A stretch of DNA of 7,257 nt from Sphingomonadales bacterium (GCA_025360285.1 JANYCM010000278.1:1-7257); one strand, 5' to 3'; numbered from the stretch's first letter, positions 1-5,930 are shown. The notes: generated from the sequence alone by a model not told the origin. A program made the numbers and translations.

Positions 1-89
1 GTCGCTTTTCATCATCCGGGACCATCGATCACCGGCGCGCCACGCAACAGCTTCGCACTTCTCTCCCCGTCCATAGACGCGTTAAGGCT
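1..89. other. Left-edge segment without a confident gene
   Basis: This is sequence downstream of the cysteine synthase gene. On the minus strand a 20-codon reading frame (74 to 12) ends in TGA, and that stop overlaps an ATG at 15-13 that would open a gene leaving the window (Met-Met-Lys-Ser-Asp). Neither has a clear Shine-Dalgarno sequence, and five residues cannot be assigned. A plus-strand frame beginning at base 2 stays open to a TAG at about 76 and could be the tail of a gene entering from the left, but it shows no recognisable motif. I see no convincing terminator. Confidence 0.25.
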
Positions 90-1094
90 TTATGTCGATA
101 CGGTGACGTTATCGGGGGCCAGAACTGCCAAACCCTTGGCCGCCAGCCAGTCAGGGTTCCACAGGGTGGACAGATAGCGCAGACCCGAATCGCAAAGGAT
201 GGTGACGATGGTGTTGCCCGGCCCCATGGCCTGCGCCAACCGCACCGCGCCCGCGACATTGATCCCCGATGACAGGCCGAGGCACAGGCCTTCCTCGGCA
301 TTCAGCCGGCGCACCCAGGCGAGGCCCTCGACATCGGAGACGCGATACTGGGCATCGACGGTAAGGCCCTCGAGGTTGGCGGTGATGCGGCTCTGGCCGA
401 TGCCTTCCGACACGCTGCTGCCTTCCCCGCGCAATTCGCCATGGGCAAACCAGTTATAAAGGGCGGCGCCATCGGGATCGGTCAGCGCGATCTGAATGGC
501 GGGGTTTTCAGCGCGCAGGCCCAGCGCCACCCCCGCCAGCGTGCCGCCGGTGCCGCAGGCGCAGGTGAAGCCGGTGACGCGGCCCTCGGTCTGCGCCCAG
601 ATTTCCGGGGCGGTCGTCTTGATATGCGCCATGCGGTTGGCAACATTGTCGAATTGATTGGCCCAGACCGCGCCGGGGGTTTCCTCGGCCAGGCGGCGCG
701 AGGTGTGAATATAATGCGCCGGGTTGGAATAGGGCGCCGCCGGCACCAGCACCAGGTCGGCGCCCAGGGCGCGCAGCGTGTCCTGTTTCTCGCGACTTTG
801 GGTTTCAGGCATGACGATGATGGTGCGGTAACCGCGGGCGCTGGCGACGACGGCGAGGCCGATGCCGGTGTTGCCGGCGGTGCCTTCGACGATCGTGCCG
901 CCCGGCCGCAACTGACCGCGGCGCTCGGCATCTTCGATGATGAACAGCGCAGCGCGGTCTTTAATGCTGCCGCCGGGATTGAGGAATTCCGCCTTGCCCA
1001 GGATGGTGCAGCCGGTTTCGGCACTGGGGCCCTTCAGCTTGATCAGCGGGGTATTGCCGATGAGCGCGGTGATATCGGGGGCGATGGCGACCAT
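90..1094 (-). CDS. cysK: Cysteine synthase A-like PLP enzyme (fold type II)
   Basis: This 334-residue protein is of the O-acetylserine sulfhydrylase / cystathionine beta-synthase family, which makes cysteine from O-acetylserine and sulfide in the cytosol. Landmarks run in the expected order. The N-terminal IGNTPL is at 12-17. The PLP lysine is K45 in GGSIKDRAA. The substrate loop EGTAGNTGIG is at 70-79. The PLP-phosphate loop CGTGGT is at 180-185, SEGIG at 229-233 and SSG at 275-277. The cofactor-nitrogen serine is probably S303 in CDSG. The length is slightly above the usual 310-325. The substrate loop has TAGNT where classical CysK has TSGNT, a feature I associate with a subfamily that also includes fungal cysteine synthases. 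The ATG at 1094 has a weak GAGG only 3 nt away. It is divergent from the CpeT-like gene. The fold and cofactor are near certain; the exact substrate is less so, because cystathionine beta-synthase-like activity is possible. Confidence 0.93.
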   Translation of the reverse strand: MVAIAPDITALIGNTPLIKLKGPSAETGCTILGKAEFLNPGGSIKDRAALFIIEDAERRGQLRPGGTIVEGTAGNTGIGLAVVASARGYRTIIVMPETQSREKQDTLRALGADLVLVPAAPYSNPAHYIHTSRRLAEETPGAVWANQFDNVANRMAHIKTTAPEIWAQTEGRVTGFTCACGTGGTLAGVALGLRAENPAIQIALTDPDGAALYNWFAHGELRGEGSSVSEGIGQSRITANLEGLTVDAQYRVSDVEGLAWVRRLNAEEGLCLGLSSGINVAGAVRLAQAMGPGNTIVTILCDSGLRYLSTLWNPDWLAAKGLAVLAPDNVTVST

Positions 1095-1146
1095 GGGCCT
1101 CGCTTACCGATGGCGGGCGGGGACGGCAAGGAAGCTCTGGTTCATC

Positions 1147-1162
1147 ACCCCCAAGCGGGGGT
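1147..1162. promoter_or_regulatory. Perfect 6-bp hairpin in the divergent intergenic region
   Basis: ACCCCC (1147-1152) and GGGGGT (1157-1162) are perfect inverted arms around an AAGC loop. They lie in the 92-bp gap between the divergent cysteine synthase and CpeT-like starts, ending 24 nt before the latter. The element could be a stem in the leader RNA or a protein-binding site; nothing decides between these. There is no T-run on either side, so a terminator is unlikely. Confidence 0.4.
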
Positions 1163-1174
1163 AGGAAAGCCGCG

Positions 1175-1180
1175 AAGGAG
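1175..1180 (+). promoter_or_regulatory. Shine-Dalgarno for the CpeT-like gene
   Basis: AAGGAG lies 6 nt before the ATG at 1187. This strong site fixes the start of the CpeT-like gene and is the clearest ribosome binding site in the left half of the window. Confidence 0.75.
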
Positions 1181-1186
1181 TCGGCG

Positions 1187-1786
1187 ATGTTCGTGTTGAT
1201 GATGGGGCTGTTGCTGGCGGACGCCGGGCTGGCCGATTATGCGGCGACGGTGACGGGGCATTTTTCGACCGCCGCCCAGCATGACGCCGATCCGCGCTAT
1301 GACATTGCCGAGGCCGAAGTGGTGCGCATCTGGCCGGAACGCCAGGACGGCATCTGGGTGTATCAGGAACAGACGATCCTCAACCGGGCGGGGATTACGC
1401 CGGCGGCGGCCAAGCTTTCTCCGTATTTTCAGCGTATTGGCCATATCATCGTGCAGCCCGATGGCAGTTTGCTGCGCGAAAATTACGAGATCAGGGATCG
1501 CGGGCGTTTTGTCGGGCTGTGGCGGGCGGACTATCAGGGGGCGCGGCCGACGCCCGATGATCTGGGGCCGGCGGGCTGCGCCAATTATATCACACGGGTG
1601 GCGGCGGGGCATTTCACTGCTGTTACAAAGGCTTGCGAGAATCATTACAAGGGCGCAGCGGCGATGCTGTCGCTGGCGATTTCGGCGCCCGATACCTATG
1701 CCAATTGGGATCGCGGCTTTGATGCGGCGGGTGCACGGGTGTGGGGGCCGGCCGAGGGCGGCTATCTGTTCCGGCGGAAACCATAA
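1187..1786 (+). CDS. CpeT/CpcT-family (chromophore lyase-like) protein
   Basis: This 199-residue protein has the CpeT/CpcT signature in order: GHFSTAAQ (24-31), WVYQEQ (57-62), SPYFQRI (78-84), a conserved-looking C131, HFTAVTKACENHYKG (142-156, with C150), WDRGFD (174-179), VWG (185-187) and GYLFRR (192-197). In cyanobacteria these proteins bind and attach linear tetrapyrroles to phycobiliproteins. Homologues in bacteria without phycobilisomes have no established role, so lyase activity is not claimed. The first ~16 residues are short and hydrophobic (FVLMMGLLLADAGLA) and may be an export signal, though no basic n-region is seen. The gene has a strong AAGGAG site and is followed 2 nt later by the solute-binding protein start, which argues for one transcript. 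Family assignment is confident; function is open. Confidence 0.88.
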   Translation: MFVLMMGLLLADAGLADYAATVTGHFSTAAQHDADPRYDIAEAEVVRIWPERQDGIWVYQEQTILNRAGITPAAAKLSPYFQRIGHIIVQPDGSLLRENYEIRDRGRFVGLWRADYQGARPTPDDLGPAGCANYITRVAAGHFTAVTKACENHYKGAAAMLSLAISAPDTYANWDRGFDAAGARVWGPAEGGYLFRRKP

Positions 1787-1788
1787 TC

Positions 1789-3306
1789 TTGTCAAAAAGT
1801 TGGATCATAGCTGCGGCGCTGCTGCTGGCCGGCTGTGGCAGTGGTGATCCGCAGGGCGCGCGGCTGCGCGTTGTCGTGGCGGGCGATGATGGGCTGGCGC
1901 GGCGGCTGGCGGCGGAGGCGACGGCGGCGACGCTGGTGGGGCGCGATGGCAATGGCCAGATCATCGCCGGGCTGGCGACGAGCTGGCGCTTTGTCGATGA
2001 TGGCAAAAGCCTGATCCTGCGGCTGAAGCCAGCGCATTGGGATGATGGCAAGCCTTTGACATCCAAGGATGTTGTGGCCAGTTTTGACCGGGCGGAGGAT
2101 GATCCGGCGCTGACGGCGGCGGGTCTTTCGGACAAGGCGGCGGCGCTGGCGCCGATTGCGCGGGTGGTGGAACTGCGGCTGACGGCGGCTTCACCGCAAT
2201 TGCTTGGCTGGCTGGCCGAACCGGGGCTGGCGATTGAGCGGCCAGGGCATCGTACCCTGGCCGGTTACAGCCGTCACAACACCAAGCAAGGCATTGAACT
2301 AAAACGTCTTTCTGACACGCCATCGCCCGCCACGATCGGCATAACCAGCACCGAGCCCGAGGCGGCGGTGGCGCTGTTCGGGCGCGGTGGGGCGGATGTG
2401 GTGATCGGCGCCGGGCTTGCCGGGCTGGCGGCGGCGCGGTCGGCGGCGCGGCCGGAAGCACTGCGCATCGATCCATTGTGGGGGGTTTATGGCTATCTTG
2501 CCAATGGCTTGCACGGCCCCCTCGCCGATTCCGGGGTGCGCCGGGCGCTGGCCATGGCGATCGACCGGCCGGCACTGACGGCCGGGTATGGCATCGGCGC
2601 CATGGTGCCGGTGGCGGGCCTGCTGCCACCGTCGCTGGCGGGAAATAGCGGGGCAAATGCGGATAGTGGGGCGGGCGACACGGTAGCTGGCGCGGGCGCG
2701 GCGGGTATCGCAGCCGGGGATGCGGGTAAGAATCCCGGTGCGCCGCGGGCGATTCCCGGTTGGACAGCGCTGTCCGCCGAGGCGCGGCTTGCCGAAGCCC
2801 GGCGTTTGCTCACCGCCGCGGGCTGGACGCCGGCGCATCCGCTGCGGCTGGTGTTGTTGCTGCCCCCCGGCCGCGAGCATCGCAGCATCGCCGAAAGCGT
2901 CGCCGCCGGCTGGGCACCCCTCGGCGTGCTGCTGTCGGTCACCCAGGTCGAAGCAGATGTGCGCGACCGGCTGGTGGCGCGCGGCGCCTTCGATCTCGCG
3001 GTCAGCGAGGCCAGCATCGCCGTGCCCGATCCGCTGGCCCTGCTCACCCGCTTCCGCTGCGGCACCGGCCCCTGGTGCAACCGCCCGGCCGATGCCGCGC
3101 TTGCCGCCGCCGCCCGCGCCGGCCCGGCCGAACGCGCCGCGCAGGTCGCCCGTGCTGAAGCGCTGCTTGCCGACGGCCCGCCGCTGATCGGCCTGTTCGC
3201 GCCGGTGCGTTGGGCCCTGGTCGGCCGCAACGTCGCCGGCTGGGTGCCCAATGCCGGCGCCAGCCACCCGCTCACCCGCCTGTCGGTCGGCGCCGCGCCG
3301 CGCTGA
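1789..3306 (+). CDS. Family-5 extracellular solute-binding lipoprotein
   Basis: This is a 505-residue SBP_bac_5 (DppA/OppA/NikA-type) binding protein. The preferred start is TTG 1789, because a lipoprotein signal follows at once: a basic K3, a hydrophobic stretch, then lipobox LAGC with C16 as the lipidated cysteine. A GTG at 1741 in the same frame would add 16 residues inside the upstream gene and spoil the signal. Family features are SWRFVDDGKSLILRL near 65-79, HWDDGKPLTSKDVVASF just after, and a C-terminal lobe with GVRRALAMAIDR and ARLAEARRLLTAAGW. Residues 285-324 are a Gly/Ala-rich insertion. Alanine codons shift from mostly GCG before it to mostly GCC after it. No permease or ATPase gene is adjacent, so the protein is an orphan here. 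The ligand cannot be read from sequence; the family covers peptides, nickel and heme. The PepSY-like gene starts 21 nt downstream. Confidence 0.87.
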   Translation: MSKSWIIAAALLLAGCGSGDPQGARLRVVVAGDDGLARRLAAEATAATLVGRDGNGQIIAGLATSWRFVDDGKSLILRLKPAHWDDGKPLTSKDVVASFDRAEDDPALTAAGLSDKAAALAPIARVVELRLTAASPQLLGWLAEPGLAIERPGHRTLAGYSRHNTKQGIELKRLSDTPSPATIGITSTEPEAAVALFGRGGADVVIGAGLAGLAAARSAARPEALRIDPLWGVYGYLANGLHGPLADSGVRRALAMAIDRPALTAGYGIGAMVPVAGLLPPSLAGNSGANADSGAGDTVAGAGAAGIAAGDAGKNPGAPRAIPGWTALSAEARLAEARRLLTAAGWTPAHPLRLVLLLPPGREHRSIAESVAAGWAPLGVLLSVTQVEADVRDRLVARGAFDLAVSEASIAVPDPLALLTRFRCGTGPWCNRPADAALAAAARAGPAERAAQVARAEALLADGPPLIGLFAPVRWALVGRNVAGWVPNAGASHPLTRLSVGAAPR

Positions 3307-3327
3307 TCGCTCCTGAAAGGTTACCCC

Positions 3328-3831
3328 ATGAATATCCAGACCCAGCGCAAGCTGCGCCAGTTTCACTTCTACCTGGGGGTATTCTTCGCCCCCGCCATCA
3401 TTTTCTTCGCGATCAGCGGCGCGTTGCAGACCTTTCGCCTGCAGGAGGAAAAGGGCTGGGGCGGGCCGCCGCCGACCTGGATCGTCTGGCTGGCCGCCAT
3501 CCACAAGGACCAGGGGCCACCGCGGCCGAAGCGCGCCAGGCCGGTCGTTGCCGAAACGGTCAAACCGCCCGCCAAACCCGTCATCGATCCGGCTGTCGCG
3601 GCGGCGGCCAAGGCGAAGGCCGCCCTCGCCGATCCCTTTGCCCCGGCGCAAAAGCCCGCCAAACCGCGGTCACGCCTGCCGATGCAGATTTTTACCGTGG
3701 TGATGGGCATCGGCCTTATGCTATCGGCGCTGCTCGGTATTGTCGTGGCGCTCAACAACAAGGCGATGCGGCGGCTGTCGATCATCATGCTGGCGGCGGG
3801 GGCGTTAGTGCCGATCTTGCTGATCGGGTAG
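3328..3831 (+). CDS. Small PepSY_TM-like inner-membrane protein
   Basis: This 167-residue protein has three likely membrane helices, at about 14-34, 119-142 and 150-166. The N-terminal segment RKLRQFHFYLGVFFAP followed by ISGALQ resembles the first helix of PepSY-associated membrane proteins, including the conserved histidine (H13) and the SGA turn. Positive charges at 7-10 and 145-149 predict a cytoplasmic N-terminus and a large outside loop. That loop (about 62-116) is rich in Pro, Lys and Ala and looks disordered. The protein is much shorter than two-domain PepSY reductase-type proteins and lacks a visible complete PepSY domain. PepSY_TM proteins often occur with iron-siderophore uptake, but no role is proven. 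GAAAGG lies 7 nt before the ATG. It is third in the set with the CpeT-like and solute-binding genes. Confidence 0.75.
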   Translation: MNIQTQRKLRQFHFYLGVFFAPAIIFFAISGALQTFRLQEEKGWGGPPPTWIVWLAAIHKDQGPPRPKRARPVVAETVKPPAKPVIDPAVAAAAKAKAALADPFAPAQKPAKPRSRLPMQIFTVVMGIGLMLSALLGIVVALNNKAMRRLSIIMLAAGALVPILLIG

Positions 3832-3842
3832 GGAGATTCTGT

Positions 3843-3882
3843 CCCCCCCGTTGACGCTTCGCGTCGCTTAACGGCTGCGGGG
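3843..3882. repeat. REP-like palindromic element / possible terminator hairpin
   Basis: This lies in the 138-nt gap after the PepSY-like gene. The core is GACGC (3853-3857), loop TTC, GCGTC (3861-3865). It is flanked by CCGTT (3848-3852) and AACGG (3870-3874), with a 4-nt bulge GCTT on the right. A C-run (3843-3847) can pair with GGGG (3879-3882). The resulting long imperfect hairpin looks like an intergenic REP element and could also end transcription of the upstream set or protect its 3' end. No T-run follows on the plus strand. I found no second copy in this window. Confidence 0.55.
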
Positions 3883-3969
3883 AGGGAAAAGAAAACCGCA
3901 CCATTTGCCAGCTTTCCCCCCGCGCCGATCGCGCCGACAAGAAGCGCAATAACCTGGGGAGACACCACC

Positions 3970-4863
3970 ATGACCATGTTCGCACCCGCCCTGATGCAGG
4001 GCCAGAAGATCCTTGTCACTGGTGGCGGCACCGGGCTGGGCCGGTCGATGGCCGAAGCCTTTGCGGCGCTGGGGGCCGAGGTGGTGATCTGGGGCCGGCG
4101 CGGGGCTGTGCTCGATACGGCGGCGGCTGAAATCGCCGCGGCCACCGGCGGCAAGGTAACGGCGATGGCGGTTGATATCCGCAACGGCGGCGCCATCGAT
4201 GAAGCGATGCAGGCGATCTTCGATGCGGGGCCACTGACGGGTCTCGTCAACAACGCCGCCGGCAATTTCATCTCGCCGACCGAAGATCTGTCGCCCAACG
4301 CCTTCAACGCCATCGCCTCGATCGTCGCCGCTGGCACCTTCAACACCACGGTGGCGGCGGGCAAGCGCTGGATCGCTGGCGGGCTGAAGGGCAACATATT
4401 GTCCATCGTCACCACCTGGGTGTGGACCGGCGGGCCGTTCACCGTGCCCAGTGCCATGTCAAAGGCCGGCGTTGCCGTGATGACGCAGAGCCTGGCGCAG
4501 GAATGGGGCCCCAAGGGCATTCGCGCCAACGCCATCGCGCCCGGCCCCTTCCCCACCAAGGGCGCCTGGGAACGGCTGATGCCGGCGCCGCTGGCCGCCA
4601 AGACCGGCGCCGGCACCAGCGCCGACACCATCCCGCTGCGCCGCATGGGTGAACATTCGGAACTGTGCAACCTCGCCGTCTTCCTGATGGCGCCGGGGTG
4701 CGACTATCTCACCGGCGCGGTCATCCCCCTGGATGGCGGGCAATGGCTGGCATCGGGCGGCAATTTTCATGGGCTTTCGGCGCTGGATGGCGATGACTGG
4801 AGCATGATCAAAGGGTCGATCCAGGCCACCAACGCCAAGGACCGGGCGGAACGGTCGGCGTAA
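3970..4863 (+). CDS. 2,4-dienoyl-CoA reductase-like SDR oxidoreductase
   Basis: This 297-residue short-chain dehydrogenase/reductase has the nucleotide-binding TGGGTGLG at 17-24 and GRR at 42-44, where an arginine after the second strand suggests NADPH. It has D69 and NNAAGNFISP at 94-103. The segments VPSAMSKAGV (159-168), APGPFPTKGAW (190-200), PLRRMG and GAVIPLDGG closely match the mitochondrial/peroxisomal 2,4-dienoyl-CoA reductase type, which acts in beta-oxidation of unsaturated fatty acids. Compared with human DECR1 as I recall it (Asn148, Tyr199, Ser210, Lys214), N99, S161 and K165 align without gaps, but the tyrosine position is W150. The classical YxxxK tyrosine is also absent, as expected for this subfamily. 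GGGGAG lies 8 nt before the ATG. Its 3' end faces the toxin gene 14 nt away. SDR membership is certain; the substrate is inferred, and activity is uncertain given W150. Confidence 0.88.
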   Translation: MTMFAPALMQGQKILVTGGGTGLGRSMAEAFAALGAEVVIWGRRGAVLDTAAAEIAAATGGKVTAMAVDIRNGGAIDEAMQAIFDAGPLTGLVNNAAGNFISPTEDLSPNAFNAIASIVAAGTFNTTVAAGKRWIAGGLKGNILSIVTTWVWTGGPFTVPSAMSKAGVAVMTQSLAQEWGPKGIRANAIAPGPFPTKGAWERLMPAPLAAKTGAGTSADTIPLRRMGEHSELCNLAVFLMAPGCDYLTGAVIPLDGGQWLASGGNFHGLSALDGDDWSMIKGSIQATNAKDRAERSA

Positions 4864-4877
4864 GGCCGAAAGGCGTG

Positions 4878-5405
4878 TTACCGCCCGCCATGCAGCCGGG
4901 GATCAAGCACAAAGGCGCCCTGCTTCTGGCGCCGATAGCTGCCGGCGGCGCGGGCGCTGTCGAAGATCAGGTTCCAGCTGTGGGATGACACAACGCTCGG
5001 CAAGATGATAAAATCATGTGCGGCGAGCAGTTTATCCCCGAACGCCTGCTGGTCGGCACCGGGCAGGCCGGGGTGCAGCCAGCGCGCGTCTGGGACCGCA
5101 TCGGGCGGCAAGACATGAACCGATCCAATGGCATCGACCGCCAGCGCCGTCAGGACGTGCGGCACGGTATCGAGCGTACGAAAGCCCTTGTGGACGGCCA
5201 CCTCCAGGATCGCGGTTGCCGGATCAAGGGCACAATAGACGGCGCGAATGCCCTTTGAATTCCAGCGCCCGCCGACGCGAAAGGCACCTTCGCCGCTGTC
5301 CCAGCTGGCGGCATGGATATCCATATCGAGCCGCCATGCCCATAGCCCCTGCCCGCCCAGTGCCGCCGGCAGTGGCGTCATGCCGCGCGCTGCTGGCGGC
5401 GCCAT
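4878..5405 (-). CDS. RES-domain toxin (NAD+-degrading type)
   Basis: This is a 175-residue RES-domain protein. Characterised RES toxins (Res, ParT, MbcT) inactivate NAD+ in the cytosol and are neutralised by a co-transcribed DUF2384 antitoxin. The expected conserved residues are present: R25 in WRL, R47 in GGRWNSKG (45-52), Y57 in VYCA, E68 in ILEV, and the late motif with S137 in ILPSVVSS and N145. The length and residue order fit an intact toxin. ATG 5405 is preferred because it shares a base with the antitoxin stop (TGATG), typical of translational coupling. A GTG at 5408 would add one residue. The gene is second in the operon, after the antitoxin. No frameshift or missing catalytic residue is seen. 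Confidence 0.9.
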   Translation of the reverse strand: MAPPAARGMTPLPAALGGQGLWAWRLDMDIHAASWDSGEGAFRVGGRWNSKGIRAVYCALDPATAILEVAVHKGFRTLDTVPHVLTALAVDAIGSVHVLPPDAVPDARWLHPGLPGADQQAFGDKLLAAHDFIILPSVVSSHSWNLIFDSARAAGSYRRQKQGAFVLDPRLHGGR

Positions 5406-5869
5406 CACGCATAAATGCCATATTCAATCTGTTCGAGCAGGGTTTCGACCATTGTTACACCGGCGGGGGTGGCCAGAAAATCAAGCGGGCGTTGCTGGTC
5501 AAGGCCCATCGCCGGCGTATCGAGCCAGGCCTCGGCAGCGGCCTGCGCGCCGAAAATCCGCGTGGCGCGCGCCAATATTTCGGCGAATTTCCATGTCCGG
5601 CCGCCCTGTTCGATGCTGAGTTTTGTATCGCGCGCACCGGCGCGTTTGCGCTGCACAGTCCGCAGACTGATGCCGACAGCCTTTTCCAGACCGGCTTCGT
5701 TGCGGATCAGATCGACATTATCGATGAGGGTCAACAGCGCCCGGCCGGGAACACCGCCAAGGATCATGGCATGGATATCCATCGGGCCGGCAAGGCTATG
5801 CTCCAGCGCCCGGCGGCCGCCGAGCAAGGCAGCCGCAATATCCGCGGTGGTGGCTGCAAATTCGGGCAT
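5405..5869 (-). CDS. DUF2384/Xre-type antitoxin of the RES toxin
   Basis: This is a 154-residue protein from ATG 5869. GGAG at 5881-5878 stands 8 nt before this ATG but only 2 nt before the alternative GTG at 5875, which decides the start. A Xre-like helix-turn-helix lies around residues 55-77 (IRNEAGLEKAVGISLRTVQR). The C-terminal half has the MbcA/ParS/Xre pattern: FAEILARATRIFG, then AEAWLDTPAMGLDQQRPLDF and a last helix ending in YGIYA. This domain binds and blocks the RES toxin active site. Such antitoxins repress their own operon, and a perfect palindrome lies just upstream of the gene. The stop overlaps the toxin start, so the two are translated from one message. Pairing and order (antitoxin first) match known RES-Xre systems. 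Confidence 0.9.
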   Translation of the reverse strand: MPEFAATTADIAAALLGGRRALEHSLAGPMDIHAMILGGVPGRALLTLIDNVDLIRNEAGLEKAVGISLRTVQRKRAGARDTKLSIEQGGRTWKFAEILARATRIFGAQAAAEAWLDTPAMGLDQQRPLDFLATPAGVTMVETLLEQIEYGIYA

Positions 5870-5880
5870 CAGCACAACTC

Positions 5881-5892
5881 CGTCATATGACG
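5881..5892. promoter_or_regulatory. 12-bp perfect palindrome, candidate antitoxin operator
   Basis: CGTCATATGACG equals its own reverse complement. It lies 11 bases upstream of the antitoxin ATG and overlaps the first base of its GGAG site. A further half-site ATGAC occurs at 5901-5905, 14 nt from the ATGAC at 5887-5891. A weak minus-strand promoter can be drawn: TTGCAA (5926-5921), a 17-nt spacer, then CATTTT (5903-5898). That would place the start of transcription inside the palindrome. Binding by the Xre antitoxin is inferred from position and family habit. Confidence 0.55.
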
Positions 5893-5916
5893 CTTAAAAA
5901 ATGACACATGTCCGCC

Positions 5917-5930
5917 TGGTTTGCAAGCCA
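5917..5930. promoter_or_regulatory. 14-nt near-perfect palindrome in the divergent region
   Basis: TGGTTTGCAAGCCA is palindromic except for one T/G pair and is centred on TTGCAA. A second, wider inverted pair is CCTGGT (5915-5920) with ACCAGG (5953-5958). Both are in the 114-bp region between the divergent antitoxin and beta-barrel genes and may be a regulator site or RNA structure. No motif identifies the regulator. Confidence 0.3.

Noticed and set aside
441..1199. Long plus-strand open frame (252 codons) opposite the cysteine synthase
   Set aside because: It is antisense to a gene with full catalytic motifs, its translation is Gly/Ala/Arg-rich without a recognisable domain, and GC-rich codon bias readily opens such frames.
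2299..3651. 450-codon minus-strand open frame across the solute-binding and PepSY-like genes
   Set aside because: It opposes two well-supported genes, shows no domain, and is low complexity (Arg/Gly/Ala/Gln).
3369..4670. 433-codon minus-strand open frame across the PepSY-like gene and the SDR
   Set aside because: It lies antisense to the clear SDR and crosses the REP-like spacer; composition is that of an antisense shadow.
4864..4877. Possible bidirectional terminator between the SDR and the toxin gene
   Set aside because: Only a 3-bp GCC/GGC stem around GAAA with no T-run; too weak to annotate.
5870..5875. GTG start for the antitoxin at 5875
   Set aside because: GGAG would be only 2 nt away, whereas it is 8 nt from ATG 5869.
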